Below the pieces are notes generated by a model. The model was not told the DNA's origin. It was given only the letters and a program-made list of their open reading frames with translations, and ran no database searches. Shown piece after piece: positions 36,897 through 44,405 of a stretch of DNA of 64,000 bases. The translations under genes were made by a program, and so were the position numbers. Position 1 is the first letter of the stretch, and every line of letters begins with the position of its first letter. Source of the stretch: Sphingobacterium sp. UT-1RO-CII-1 (GTDB lineage Bacteria; Bacteroidota; Bacteroidia; Sphingobacteriales; Sphingobacteriaceae); NCBI RefSeq assembly GCF_026711005.1, contig NZ_JAPPVJ010000003.1:1-64000 (forward strand). Direction: 5' to 3'.

Positions 36897-37751
36897 TTAA
36901 ATTCTATTCAACACATAACGGATCGCATTATCCATTACCTCTTGTGGATTTTCACAAAACGTATCATGAATTCTACTGGCTAAAATTACATTTATAGAGA
37001 TGGCTCTATGTCCCAACATATTTGCCATCGCATAGATACCCGCAGTTTCCATTTCTAAATTAGTTATACTACGTTTACCGACTTTTAAACTGTTAGCTTT
37101 AGCAATCAATTCGGGATATTGATTAATTGATCGTAAAGTTCGTCCCTGTGGACCATAAAAGCCTGGCGCTGTCATCGTAATACCTTTTGGTAAATCAACA
37201 GCAAATTGACGCAAAAGATTTTTCGAAGCTTTCCCGACATATGGGGCAAATGTTAATCCCTCAAAATGACGCTTAACAGCTCTTTTAATTTTTTTTTCTT
37301 TAAGATTATAGTCCTTAACATAAAACTGCATTAATGCATCAAATCCTACCGCATATTCACTAGCCAACATCGTCCCAATTTTTATATCACCTTGAATTGA
37401 TCCTGACGTTCCGATCCGAATAATATCAAGTCGAGTTAAATCTTCTTTAAGCATGCGGGTAGAGAAATCAATATTTACCAAGGCATCGATTTCGTTAAAA
37501 ACAATATCAATATTATCTGTTCCTATACCGGTAGATATAACAGACACACGCTTACCTCGTAAAATCCCAGTATGCGTAACAAACTCTCTCCTTCCCTTTT
37601 TCACCTCAATATTATCAAAATATTTCGATATAGCGGGAACTCTATCCGGATCACCAACAAAAATAATAGTCGTTGCTAAATCTTCCGGCAACAGGTTTAA
37701 ATGGTAAACACTACCATCACCATTAAGAATAAGCTCTGCATCTGAAATCAT
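36897..37751 (-). CDS. Nucleoside phosphorylase (uridine phosphorylase-like)
   Basis: A 284-residue PNP/UDP-family protein. N-terminal HLNLLPEDLATTIIFVGDPDR carries the phosphate-binding GDPDR; later VISTGIGTDNIDIVFNE, IRIGTSGSIQ, and the ribose-site NLEMETAGIYAMA (Glu-Met-Glu). It cleaves nucleosides with phosphate. Whether it prefers uridine or purine nucleosides is uncertain. It is the last gene of an ATGA-coupled operon with the YigZ protein and the transporter. Confidence 0.85.
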   Translation of the reverse strand: MISDAELILNGDGSVYHLNLLPEDLATTIIFVGDPDRVPAISKYFDNIEVKKGRREFVTHTGILRGKRVSVISTGIGTDNIDIVFNEIDALVNIDFSTRMLKEDLTRLDIIRIGTSGSIQGDIKIGTMLASEYAVGFDALMQFYVKDYNLKEKKIKRAVKRHFEGLTFAPYVGKASKNLLRQFAVDLPKGITMTAPGFYGPQGRTLRSINQYPELIAKANSLKVGKRSITNLEMETAGIYAMANMLGHRAISINVILASRIHDTFCENPQEVMDNAIRYVLNRI

Positions 37752-38365
37752 AATGTAGTTAAATAAGTATACCTGATCTCCTCCATCTTATCAAGCCGCC
37801 CAATTACTTGGTTAACTTGCATTTTTCGAACCTCGACATCAATAAAACAAGTATTATCAAATTGTTGTTTTAAAATAGATAAGTTTTCTTCTTTTATCAA
37901 GCGCATCACATCATTCATCTGTACATAATCAAATTCAATCCGATAAACGTCATTAACAGTCTTCTCTACAATTTCAGCATTATCTAATGCTTCTTGTGTA
38001 GCTATTTTGTATGCATTAATAAGACCTGGAACACCTAATAGCGTCCCACCAAAATATCGCACAACAATCACAATAACATTCGTAATATCACGTGACAACA
38101 GTACATTTAAAATTGGTCTACCTGCTGTTCCTGACGGTTCTCCATCATCATTAACTCTAAATATTGTCCGATCAGGAGTCAATCTATAAGCCCAACAATA
38201 ATGCCTGGCCTTTGGGTGTAATGCTTTTAAATCTGCTATTTGATCTTTTAAGTAGCTTTCATCTTTAAAAGGATAAGCATAAGCTATGAACTTGCTCCCT
38301 TTATCTCTAAACAAGCCTTCAGACGGTTTTTCTATTGTTAAAAATGTATCTTCAAATAAACTCAC
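37748..38365 (-). CDS. YigZ/IMPACT family protein
   Basis: A 205-residue protein. The IMPACT N-terminal domain signature is RDKGSKFIAYAYP with HPKARHYCWAYRL, FRVNDDGEPSGTAGRPIL and VIVVRYFGGTLLG; the C-terminal DUF1949-type domain follows. The family is linked to translation and ribosome-associated regulation, but the activity is not established. It overlaps its neighbours by 4 nt on both sides. Confidence 0.9.
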   Translation of the reverse strand: MSLFEDTFLTIEKPSEGLFRDKGSKFIAYAYPFKDESYLKDQIADLKALHPKARHYCWAYRLTPDRTIFRVNDDGEPSGTAGRPILNVLLSRDITNVIVIVVRYFGGTLLGVPGLINAYKIATQEALDNAEIVEKTVNDVYRIEFDYVQMNDVMRLIKEENLSILKQQFDNTCFIDVEVRKMQVNQVIGRLDKMEEIRYTYLTTL

Positions 38366-39243
38366 AAATATGTAATTAAGAAAATGGCTATAATAGCCAA
38401 AATTAACCCAAATTGATTGATTTTACTAAGCTTTTCTTTAAACAGAAATATCCCTATGAGACCACCCAACACAATTACACCAATATTCATACTCAGAAAA
38501 ACAATTGATGGATTATCTGGCAGTGAGCGGTGAGCCTTCATGTAAAGAAAAATATTTCCGAAATTAAATACCCCCATTAGTAAACCCCAAATTATTGTCT
38601 TTATCATTATCCTATTTTTTAAAACAAAAAACTGATACAACAAAATCACAAACGATACAAGCATGGCCAAAAGAAACACAATAAACATAGAGGTAATATA
38701 GGGTACTGCTTCATACTGCGCAATCTGTTTGAACAAAACATCTATTATGCCCATTCCACCAAACACCATTAACGGATACAAACCAACATACTTAGTCCGT
38801 CCTGTCCTTTTTTGTTTCCAATCAATTGAACAGAAAACTGCTGTTAAGCCTACTAAGAGCCCTAAAAGCTTACTGCTCTGTAAATTTTCCTGAAATAAAA
38901 AATAAGATGCTAATAATGGTATAAAAATAGACATACGCTGTGCAACATCAGTTTTCACAATACCACTATGCCGAATTGATAAAGCAATCAATAGAAAAAG
39001 AGTAGGTAATAAAATAGCTAAAGGAGCATACAAATAGTATGGATAATCATTTATATTAATAAAATAAAAATCTGATCCCCAAAAATAATATGTTAGAAGA
39101 ACCGTTATTGGATAATTCAATAATACCATTTGCTGCACATCTATTTGCCTTTTCTGAGCCAGCTTTATGATTACACTAACAATAACACTACAACACACAC
39201 TAAAAAAAACGTACAACATATATAACCTCATTATTTTGAACAA
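38362..39243 (-). CDS. DMT/EamA-family membrane transporter
   Basis: A 293-residue protein with about ten hydrophobic helices and two EamA-like halves (first half ends near LVGLTAVFCSIDW, second at LGGLIGIFLFKEKLSKINQ). The drug/metabolite transporter superfamily moves small metabolites; substrate unknown. Position upstream of the phosphorylase operon suggests cooperation in nucleoside or metabolite use, but this is speculative. The start may also be ATG 39228 or the later MLYVFF. Confidence 0.78.
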   Translation of the reverse strand: MFKIMRLYMLYVFFSVCCSVIVSVIIKLAQKRQIDVQQMVLLNYPITVLLTYYFWGSDFYFININDYPYYLYAPLAILLPTLFLLIALSIRHSGIVKTDVAQRMSIFIPLLASYFLFQENLQSSKLLGLLVGLTAVFCSIDWKQKRTGRTKYVGLYPLMVFGGMGIIDVLFKQIAQYEAVPYITSMFIVFLLAMLVSFVILLYQFFVLKNRIMIKTIIWGLLMGVFNFGNIFLYMKAHRSLPDNPSIVFLSMNIGVIVLGGLIGIFLFKEKLSKINQFGLILAIIAIFLITYL

Positions 39244-39560
39244 TAGTACAAAAAGCTCCTGTTATAACAAGGTTTAAGCTATTTATTTTCCATCTCATTT
39301 GAATAAAACGACTAAAAATGACGTAATAATCAGTAAAAAAACAAGGAAAAACCATGATGAAATCAACAATAAAAACACAACAAAATCAACGTAAAAACAA
39401 CAACAAAAACGACAAATAACTACACTTAAAAATACAAAAACCTAAAAACAAGGTAATTAACAAACTAAATAAAAGAAAAACAAAACGAAATAAGCCCCAA
39501 AAAACAACCAAAAAAAACACACAAAATCACATGATATTTAATATTTTTTTAAAAACATTT
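39244..39560. other. AC-rich low-complexity intergenic region
   Basis: Over 300 nt almost lacking G, with many AACAAC and AAAAC runs. I see no gene or fold here. The pheA leader promoter starts at about 39559. Confidence 0.4.
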
Positions 39561-39590
39561 TGCATATATAAATAATACTCTTACTTTTGG
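39561..39590 (+). promoter_or_regulatory. Promoter of the pheA leader transcript
   Basis: TTG at 39561-39563 (in TTTTG), spacer 19 nt, then TACTTTTG at 39583-39590, a full TAnnTTTG match. Transcription should begin near 39597, about 11 nt before the leader peptide start. Confidence 0.7.
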
Positions 39591-39607
39591 AGTGTAGAAA
39601 ATACGAC

Positions 39608-39673
39608 ATGATAAAACAAACAATATATTTTTTCTTTGGTTACTTTTATTTTAGCAATAAAAGCAGGGATTAA
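39608..39673 (+). CDS. Phe/Tyr-rich leader peptide upstream of pheA
   Basis: A 21-codon frame from ATG 39608 to TAA 39671-39673, beginning MIKQTI and holding the block YFFFGYFYF: five Phe and three Tyr codons in nine. It is placed between a good promoter and a strong terminator 22 nt downstream of its stop, in front of prephenate dehydratase. This is the arrangement of the pheL leader of enteric bacteria. Regulation: shortage of charged tRNA-Phe or tRNA-Tyr would stall ribosomes and change RNA folding. Expression of the peptide is inferred. Confidence 0.8.
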   Translation: MIKQTIYFFFGYFYFSNKSRD

Positions 39674-39694
39674 TATGTTTGTAATTAGATAAAC

Positions 39695-39729
39695 AAAAAA
39701 GGTCCCAACTATAAATTGGGACCTTTTTT
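39695..39729 (+). terminator. Attenuator terminator of the pheA operon
   Basis: GGTCCCAA (39701-39708) pairs with TTGGGACC (39716-39723) across a 7-nt loop; the flanking AAAAAA and TTTTTT can extend the stem. It is a strong terminator lying between the leader peptide and the pheA start at 39764, so it must be overcome for expression. An upstream GGGA at 39666-39669 could compete for the 5' arm. Confidence 0.85.
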
Positions 39730-39763
39730 GTTAAACGGCATTTTAAAAGGACAAATCAAAGAA

Positions 39764-40588
39764 ATGAAAACAAAAATCGCTATTCAAGGCGTTAGAGCCT
39801 CCTTCCACGAAGAAGCTGCTTTAAAGTATTTCGGAGAAGATATTGAAACTATTGAGTGTGACTCTTTCAAAAAAACATGCGAAATATTAAAACAAGGCAA
39901 AGCAGACTATGTAGTTATGGCTATTGAAAACTCTATTGCAGGAAGTATTTTGCCAAACTATAATTTATTACGTGACTATCGTTTTCATATCGTAGGTGAG
40001 GTACATTTAAATATACAACAAAACCTTCTAGTTCTTCCTGGCGTTAAACTTTCCGATATAAAATTTGTGGAGTCACATCCTATTGCTATCCGCCAATGTG
40101 ACGAATTCCTAAGTGATTACCCCGAATGGATAGTAAAAGAAGGTATGGACACCGCAGCCTGTGCAAAAGGAATTGCAGAGAATAAACTAACCAATACAGC
40201 TGCTGTAGCAAGCTTATTAGCAGCAAAGCTATATGGATTAGAAGTATTAGAAAGACGCATAGAAACCAATAAAAAGAATGCAACACGTTTTCTGATACTA
40301 GCCAATGAGGTTATTGAAGTTAAAAATGCAAACAAAGCTTCTCTATCATTTCAGACAGGAAATACTGTCGGTGCACTTGCAACTATACTACAATGCTTTG
40401 CTGAGCAAAATGTCAACCTCAGTAAAATACAATCTATGCCAGTTGTTGGCAGAAGAAATGAATATGACTTCTATGTAGATGTAGAGTGGAAAAAACAAAG
40501 CGATTATGACGCTGCTATCCGTAAAGTACTTAAACACTCTGTAAACTTCAACATTATGGGAGAGTATATAAAAAACGAAAGAGTGTAA
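39764..40588 (+). CDS. pheA: Prephenate dehydratase
   Basis: A 274-residue enzyme: prephenate to phenylpyruvate, water and CO2, the committed step to Phe. The PDT domain shows MKTKIAIQGVRASFHEEAALKYFG (outline: IQGVRASFHEEAA), 'VMAIENSIAGSILPNYNLL', 'KNATRFLILA' (TRF motif); the ACT domain has 'GALATILQCFAEQNVNLSKIQSMP', the Phe-binding regulator. The start 39764 is chosen over an upstream ATG at 39716, which lies inside the attenuator. It is followed after 70 nt by the DAHP synthase gene. Confidence 0.94.
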   Translation: MKTKIAIQGVRASFHEEAALKYFGEDIETIECDSFKKTCEILKQGKADYVVMAIENSIAGSILPNYNLLRDYRFHIVGEVHLNIQQNLLVLPGVKLSDIKFVESHPIAIRQCDEFLSDYPEWIVKEGMDTAACAKGIAENKLTNTAAVASLLAAKLYGLEVLERRIETNKKNATRFLILANEVIEVKNANKASLSFQTGNTVGALATILQCFAEQNVNLSKIQSMPVVGRRNEYDFYVDVEWKKQSDYDAAIRKVLKHSVNFNIMGEYIKNERV

Positions 40589-40658
40589 AATTAAAAAAAC
40601 TCAAGTTGAATATAGTCACAAAAGAATTATAATTGATAACAAGAAATAATAAAATAAA

Positions 40659-41765
40659 ATGAAAAACATCCTAAACATCACTCCTTTAAGCTCCTGGATC
40701 AATACAGGAGATCAACCTTTAATTATCTCTGGTCCTTGTAGTGCAGAAACAGAAGAACAAGTTCTATCTACCGCACATTTATTAGCAAATACAGGTAAAG
40801 TACATGTTTTACGTGCAGGTATTTGGAAACCACGGACACGTCCTGGAGAATTTGAAGGAATAGGAAGCATTGGATTAGAATGGCTTAAAAAAGCTAAACA
40901 AGAAACAGGTCTATTAACAGCTACAGAGGTCGCAACAGCTAAACATGTTGAAGAAGCATTAACGGCAGGAATTGATATCTTATGGATTGGTGCACGTTCT
41001 ACGGCAAACCCCTTTACTGTACAAGAAATTGCGGATGCTTTAGTTGGTGTTGATATCCCTGTATTTGTTAAAAACCCAATCAACCCAGACTTTGCTCTAT
41101 GGCTAGGAGCATTAGAGCGTATCAATCGTGCGGGAATTACTAAATTAGGTGCTATACACCGAGGATTCTCCTCTTTTGAAAAAACAGCTTTCAGAAATGA
41201 GCCGATGTGGGATATAGCTATTCAGTTAAAATCAGCTTGTCCAGATCTACCGATTATCAATGATCCAAGCCATATTTGTGGTAATAGAGAACTTATCCCT
41301 TATATTTCACAAAAAGCAATGGATATGGATCTACAAGGCTTGATTATTGAATCTCACATTGACCCGTCTGTTGCGTGGACAGATGCAAAGCAACAAATTA
41401 CACCGGCCGCACTTGCAGAAATGTTAGACAACCTTGCTGTGCGTCGCCCTGCTTCGGATAACCCTATATTTGAAGACCAATTAGCAGATCTTCGTAAACA
41501 AATTGATAAATTAGACGATACCATTATCCAGCAAATTGGAGAACGTATGAAAATAGCCGAAAAAATAGGCGAATACAAAAGAGACAACAACGTTACAATA
41601 CTACAAGTAAACCGTTGGGATGAAATTGTTGAAAAAAGATTACAACTTGCTAGAGCTCTTCGTTTAAGCGATGACTTTGCGTCAAAATACTTAGAACTTT
41701 TACATAACGAATCTATTAGAAAACAAAACGAAATAATGAATACTAAACCTGTTGCGGAGGCGTAA
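40659..41765 (+). CDS. Bifunctional DAHP synthase / chorismate mutase
   Basis: A 368-residue fusion. The first about 270 residues are a type Ib DAHP synthase (ISGPCSAET, GIWKPRTRPGEFEGIG, GARSTANPF, KNPINPD, NDPSHICGN, LIIESHIDP), catalysing PEP plus erythrose-4-phosphate. Residues about 275-360 are an AroQ chorismate mutase (LADLRKQIDKLDDTIIQQIGERM, then the catalytic Arg/Lys-rich helices AEKIGEYK). The fusion channels flux to prephenate, the substrate of the preceding gene. The gene stop overlaps the start of aroA by 1 nt. Confidence 0.93.
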   Translation: MKNILNITPLSSWINTGDQPLIISGPCSAETEEQVLSTAHLLANTGKVHVLRAGIWKPRTRPGEFEGIGSIGLEWLKKAKQETGLLTATEVATAKHVEEALTAGIDILWIGARSTANPFTVQEIADALVGVDIPVFVKNPINPDFALWLGALERINRAGITKLGAIHRGFSSFEKTAFRNEPMWDIAIQLKSACPDLPIINDPSHICGNRELIPYISQKAMDMDLQGLIIESHIDPSVAWTDAKQQITPAALAEMLDNLAVRRPASDNPIFEDQLADLRKQIDKLDDTIIQQIGERMKIAEKIGEYKRDNNVTILQVNRWDEIVEKRLQLARALRLSDDFASKYLELLHNESIRKQNEIMNTKPVAEA

Positions 41766-43018
41766 TGAAGATAGAACACATCAAGCTATCTCATGCAACA
41801 AAAAAGATAAATGGTACGGTTCAACTTACTGGTTCTAAATCAGAAAGTAACCGTGCTCTTATCATTCAAGCTTTAAGTCATGGAATAGTTAATATTGAAA
41901 ACCTTTCAGACGCTGCTGATACAGAAATAATGACAGCATCCTTGCAACTAGCACAGCAGAACCCTAAAGACACTATAAAAACTATAGATATAGGTCCAGC
42001 TGGAACTGCCATGCGCTTCCTAACATCCTTTCTTACTTTGGCTGAGGGAAAGTTCATACTAACAGGTACTGAACGTATGCAACAACGCCCCATAGGTATC
42101 TTGGTAGAAGCCTTATCTAGTTTAGGAGCAAATATTAGTTACCAGAATAAAGAAGGCTATCCACCAATAAAAGTGGAGGGAGGATTCCAACAAATTAAAT
42201 CAGAAGTTTTAGTACAAGGAAATATTAGTAGTCAATATATTTCTTCCCTGCTTCTTATCGCATCCTCTTTAGAAAAAGGTTTAAAGATAAACATTCAAGG
42301 AGAATTAACTTCTCGTCCTTATGTCACGATGACATTGGACATGCTTAAAGAAGCTGGAGTAACACACAAATGGTCAGAAAACGCAATACAAATAGACGCA
42401 CAAAATTTTAAGCATACTACTATTTTTGTAGAACCTGATTGGAGCGCGGCTTCTTATTGGTACTCAATCGTAGCACTTTCTGACAAGGGCGAGATTTTAC
42501 TACCTGGTTTAAAAGAAAAAAGCTTACAAGGAGACAGCGCTATCATAGAAATAATGAGTCACTTCGGTGTAAAGAGTCATTTCTCTAAAGAAGGTTTACA
42601 TATCAAAAAAACAGAGGCCATTTCTGATAAAACCCTTTTCGATTTTAAAGAATGTCCTGATTTAGCGCAAACAATCGTAGCCTTAACTGCAGCTCTCAAA
42701 CGTGATATTTCTATAACAGGTGTAGAAACACTAAAGATTAAAGAAACAGATCGACTAAATGCTTTAAAAATCGAAATAGCAAAGTTCGGTGCTGAATTAA
42801 TAACTGAAGGAGACATCTACCATGTAAAAACGGATAAAGTATACAAGCCAGATACATTGACATTCGACACTTACGAAGATCATAGAATGGCTATGGCCTT
42901 CGCTCCTCTCGCTTTAATTTTTAATGAAGTTAATATTAATGAACCTGAAGTAGTTAATAAATCATACCCAGCGTTTTGGGATCATTTACAACAACACGGT
43001 TTTCAGATCGAGAAGTAA
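41765..43018 (+). CDS. aroA: 3-phosphoshikimate 1-carboxyvinyltransferase (EPSP synthase)
   Basis: A 417-residue enzyme adding PEP to shikimate-3-phosphate. Landmarks: GSKSESNRALIIQAL near the N-terminus, DIGPAGTAMRFLTSF, the Arg-rich GTERMQQRPIGILVEAL, KETDRLNAL, and TYEDHRMAMAFAPL. It overlaps the DAHP synthase gene by 1 nt and ends the pheA operon at a terminator. It is the glyphosate target, and the usual GTAMR loop motif is present. Confidence 0.95.
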   Translation: MKIEHIKLSHATKKINGTVQLTGSKSESNRALIIQALSHGIVNIENLSDAADTEIMTASLQLAQQNPKDTIKTIDIGPAGTAMRFLTSFLTLAEGKFILTGTERMQQRPIGILVEALSSLGANISYQNKEGYPPIKVEGGFQQIKSEVLVQGNISSQYISSLLLIASSLEKGLKINIQGELTSRPYVTMTLDMLKEAGVTHKWSENAIQIDAQNFKHTTIFVEPDWSAASYWYSIVALSDKGEILLPGLKEKSLQGDSAIIEIMSHFGVKSHFSKEGLHIKKTEAISDKTLFDFKECPDLAQTIVALTAALKRDISITGVETLKIKETDRLNALKIEIAKFGAELITEGDIYHVKTDKVYKPDTLTFDTYEDHRMAMAFAPLALIFNEVNINEPEVVNKSYPAFWDHLQQHGFQIEK

Positions 43019-43030
43019 AAGAACGATAAA

Positions 43031-43075
43031 TCCAGCATTAATATAAATGAGAACATATTTAATGCTGGACTTTTA
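43031..43075 (+). terminator. Terminator after aroA
   Basis: TCCAGCATTAA (43031-43041) pairs with TTAATGCTGGA (43059-43069), followed by CTTTTATT. It separates aroA from aroC, which thus has its own promoter and may escape aromatic attenuation. Confidence 0.75.
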
Positions 43076-43238
43076 TTAACAACAATAAAGCGTACATCTT
43101 ACTAGAAAAACATAAATCTTGAAACCACTTTCTATTCAGGAACAATTCAAGGAAACGACAAAAAGTAATGCATAAATCACTATAAAGACGCTATGTCTTA
43201 CTTTCAATTCGGTATATTTACAATATTTTTATAGAACT

Positions 43239-44339
43239 ATGGCTGGAAATACATTTGGCAAACTTTTTACAATAACGACATTCGGTGAGTCACACGGTAA
43301 AGCTATTGGCGTTATTATTGACGGCTGCCCTCCAAATATTGAAATAAACGAAGAGTTTATCCAAAGCGAATTAGACAAGCGCCGACCGGGACAATCAAAA
43401 ATTACAACGCAACGAAAAGAAAGTGATACTGCACAAATCCTCTCAGGAGTTTTTGAAGGAAAATCTACAGGCACGCCTATTTCTATTCTAATCCCAAATG
43501 AAGACCAACGCTCAAAAGACTATTCACATATAGCTGATAAGTACCGCCCCTCACACGCGGACTATACTTATCAACAAAAATATGGTATTAGAGATTATAG
43601 AGGAGGAGGACGCTCATCTGCCCGAGAAACAGCTGCCCGGGTAGCTGCAGGTGCAGTCGCTAAACTATTTTTAAAACAAAAAGGAATAGATATTTTCGCT
43701 CACGTTTCATCAGTTGGAACTATTAACTCGCCTAATTTAGACACTACTGATCTTAATCGGCTAACTGAAGTAAGAGAATCAAACATTGCCCGTTGTGCCG
43801 ACCCGGCTACTGCTAATGAAATGATCACGCTTATTGATAATGTTAGAAAGGCAGGAGATACAATAGGTGGGAAAATTTCTACCATCGTTCGAAACGTACC
43901 TGTCGGACTTGGCGAACCGGTTTTCGATAAGCTACATGCCGATTTAGCTAAGGCAATGCTTAGCATAAATGCCGTACATGGTTTTGAATATGGTTCAGGA
44001 TTCAGTGGCTCAGAAATGAGAGGATCAGAACATAACGATATCTTTCTGAAAGTAAATAATGAAGTAAGAACAGTCACAAATTATTCAGGAGGTATACAAG
44101 GTGGCATCTCCAACGGTATGGATATTATGTTTCGCACAGCTTTTAAACCTGTTGCTACCATCATGCGTGATCAACAAACGCTCAATCAAGAAGGAGAAGA
44201 AACAACAATATCTGGCAAAGGCCGTCACGATCCCTGTGTAGTGTCGAGAGCGGTTATCATTGTAGAAGCTATGACAGCCTTAGTATTGGCAGACCAAATG
44301 CTACGTTTTCAGGCCTATACAAAAGCTAATACGCAATAA
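43239..44339 (+). CDS. aroC: Chorismate synthase
   Basis: A 366-residue enzyme making chorismate from EPSP with reduced FMN. Signatures: [31 protein letters not shown], and [25 protein letters not shown]. Size is right for the short bacterial form. It is separated from aroA by 220 nt containing a terminator and probably its own promoter (TATATTTA near 43212). It is convergent with the E1 gene. Confidence 0.96.
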   Translation: MAGNTFGKLFTITTFGESHGKAIGVIIDGCPPNIEINEEFIQSELDKRRPGQSKITTQRKESDTAQILSGVFEGKSTGTPISILIPNEDQRSKDYSHIADKYRPSHADYTYQQKYGIRDYRGGGRSSARETAARVAAGAVAKLFLKQKGIDIFAHVSSVGTINSPNLDTTDLNRLTEVRESNIARCADPATANEMITLIDNVRKAGDTIGGKISTIVRNVPVGLGEPVFDKLHADLAKAMLSINAVHGFEYGSGFSGSEMRGSEHNDIFLKVNNEVRTVTNYSGGIQGGISNGMDIMFRTAFKPVATIMRDQQTLNQEGEETTISGKGRHDPCVVSRAVIIVEAMTALVLADQMLRFQAYTKANTQ

Positions 44340-44363
44340 AATTCAACTGCCAATAGATAATAT

Positions 44364-44405
44364 AAATGAATACCCTAAGCTCAAAAGAGTTTAGGGTATT
44401 CATTT
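44364..44405. terminator. Bidirectional terminator between aroC and the E1 gene
   Basis: A 15-bp perfect stem AAATGAATACCCTAA (44364-44378) with TTAGGGTATTCATTT (44391-44405), loop 12 nt. The stop codon of the minus-strand gene (44381) lies in the loop, so the end of the E1 coding region is part of the structure. Confidence 0.85.

Noticed and set aside
39300..39540. AAC/AAAAC-rich stretch as a repeat array or CRISPR
   Set aside because: No constant repeat length or spacer structure; simple low-complexity sequence.
39716..39763. Longer pheA start at ATG 39716
   Set aside because: It begins within the 3' arm of the attenuator hairpin and the added residues are not family-like.
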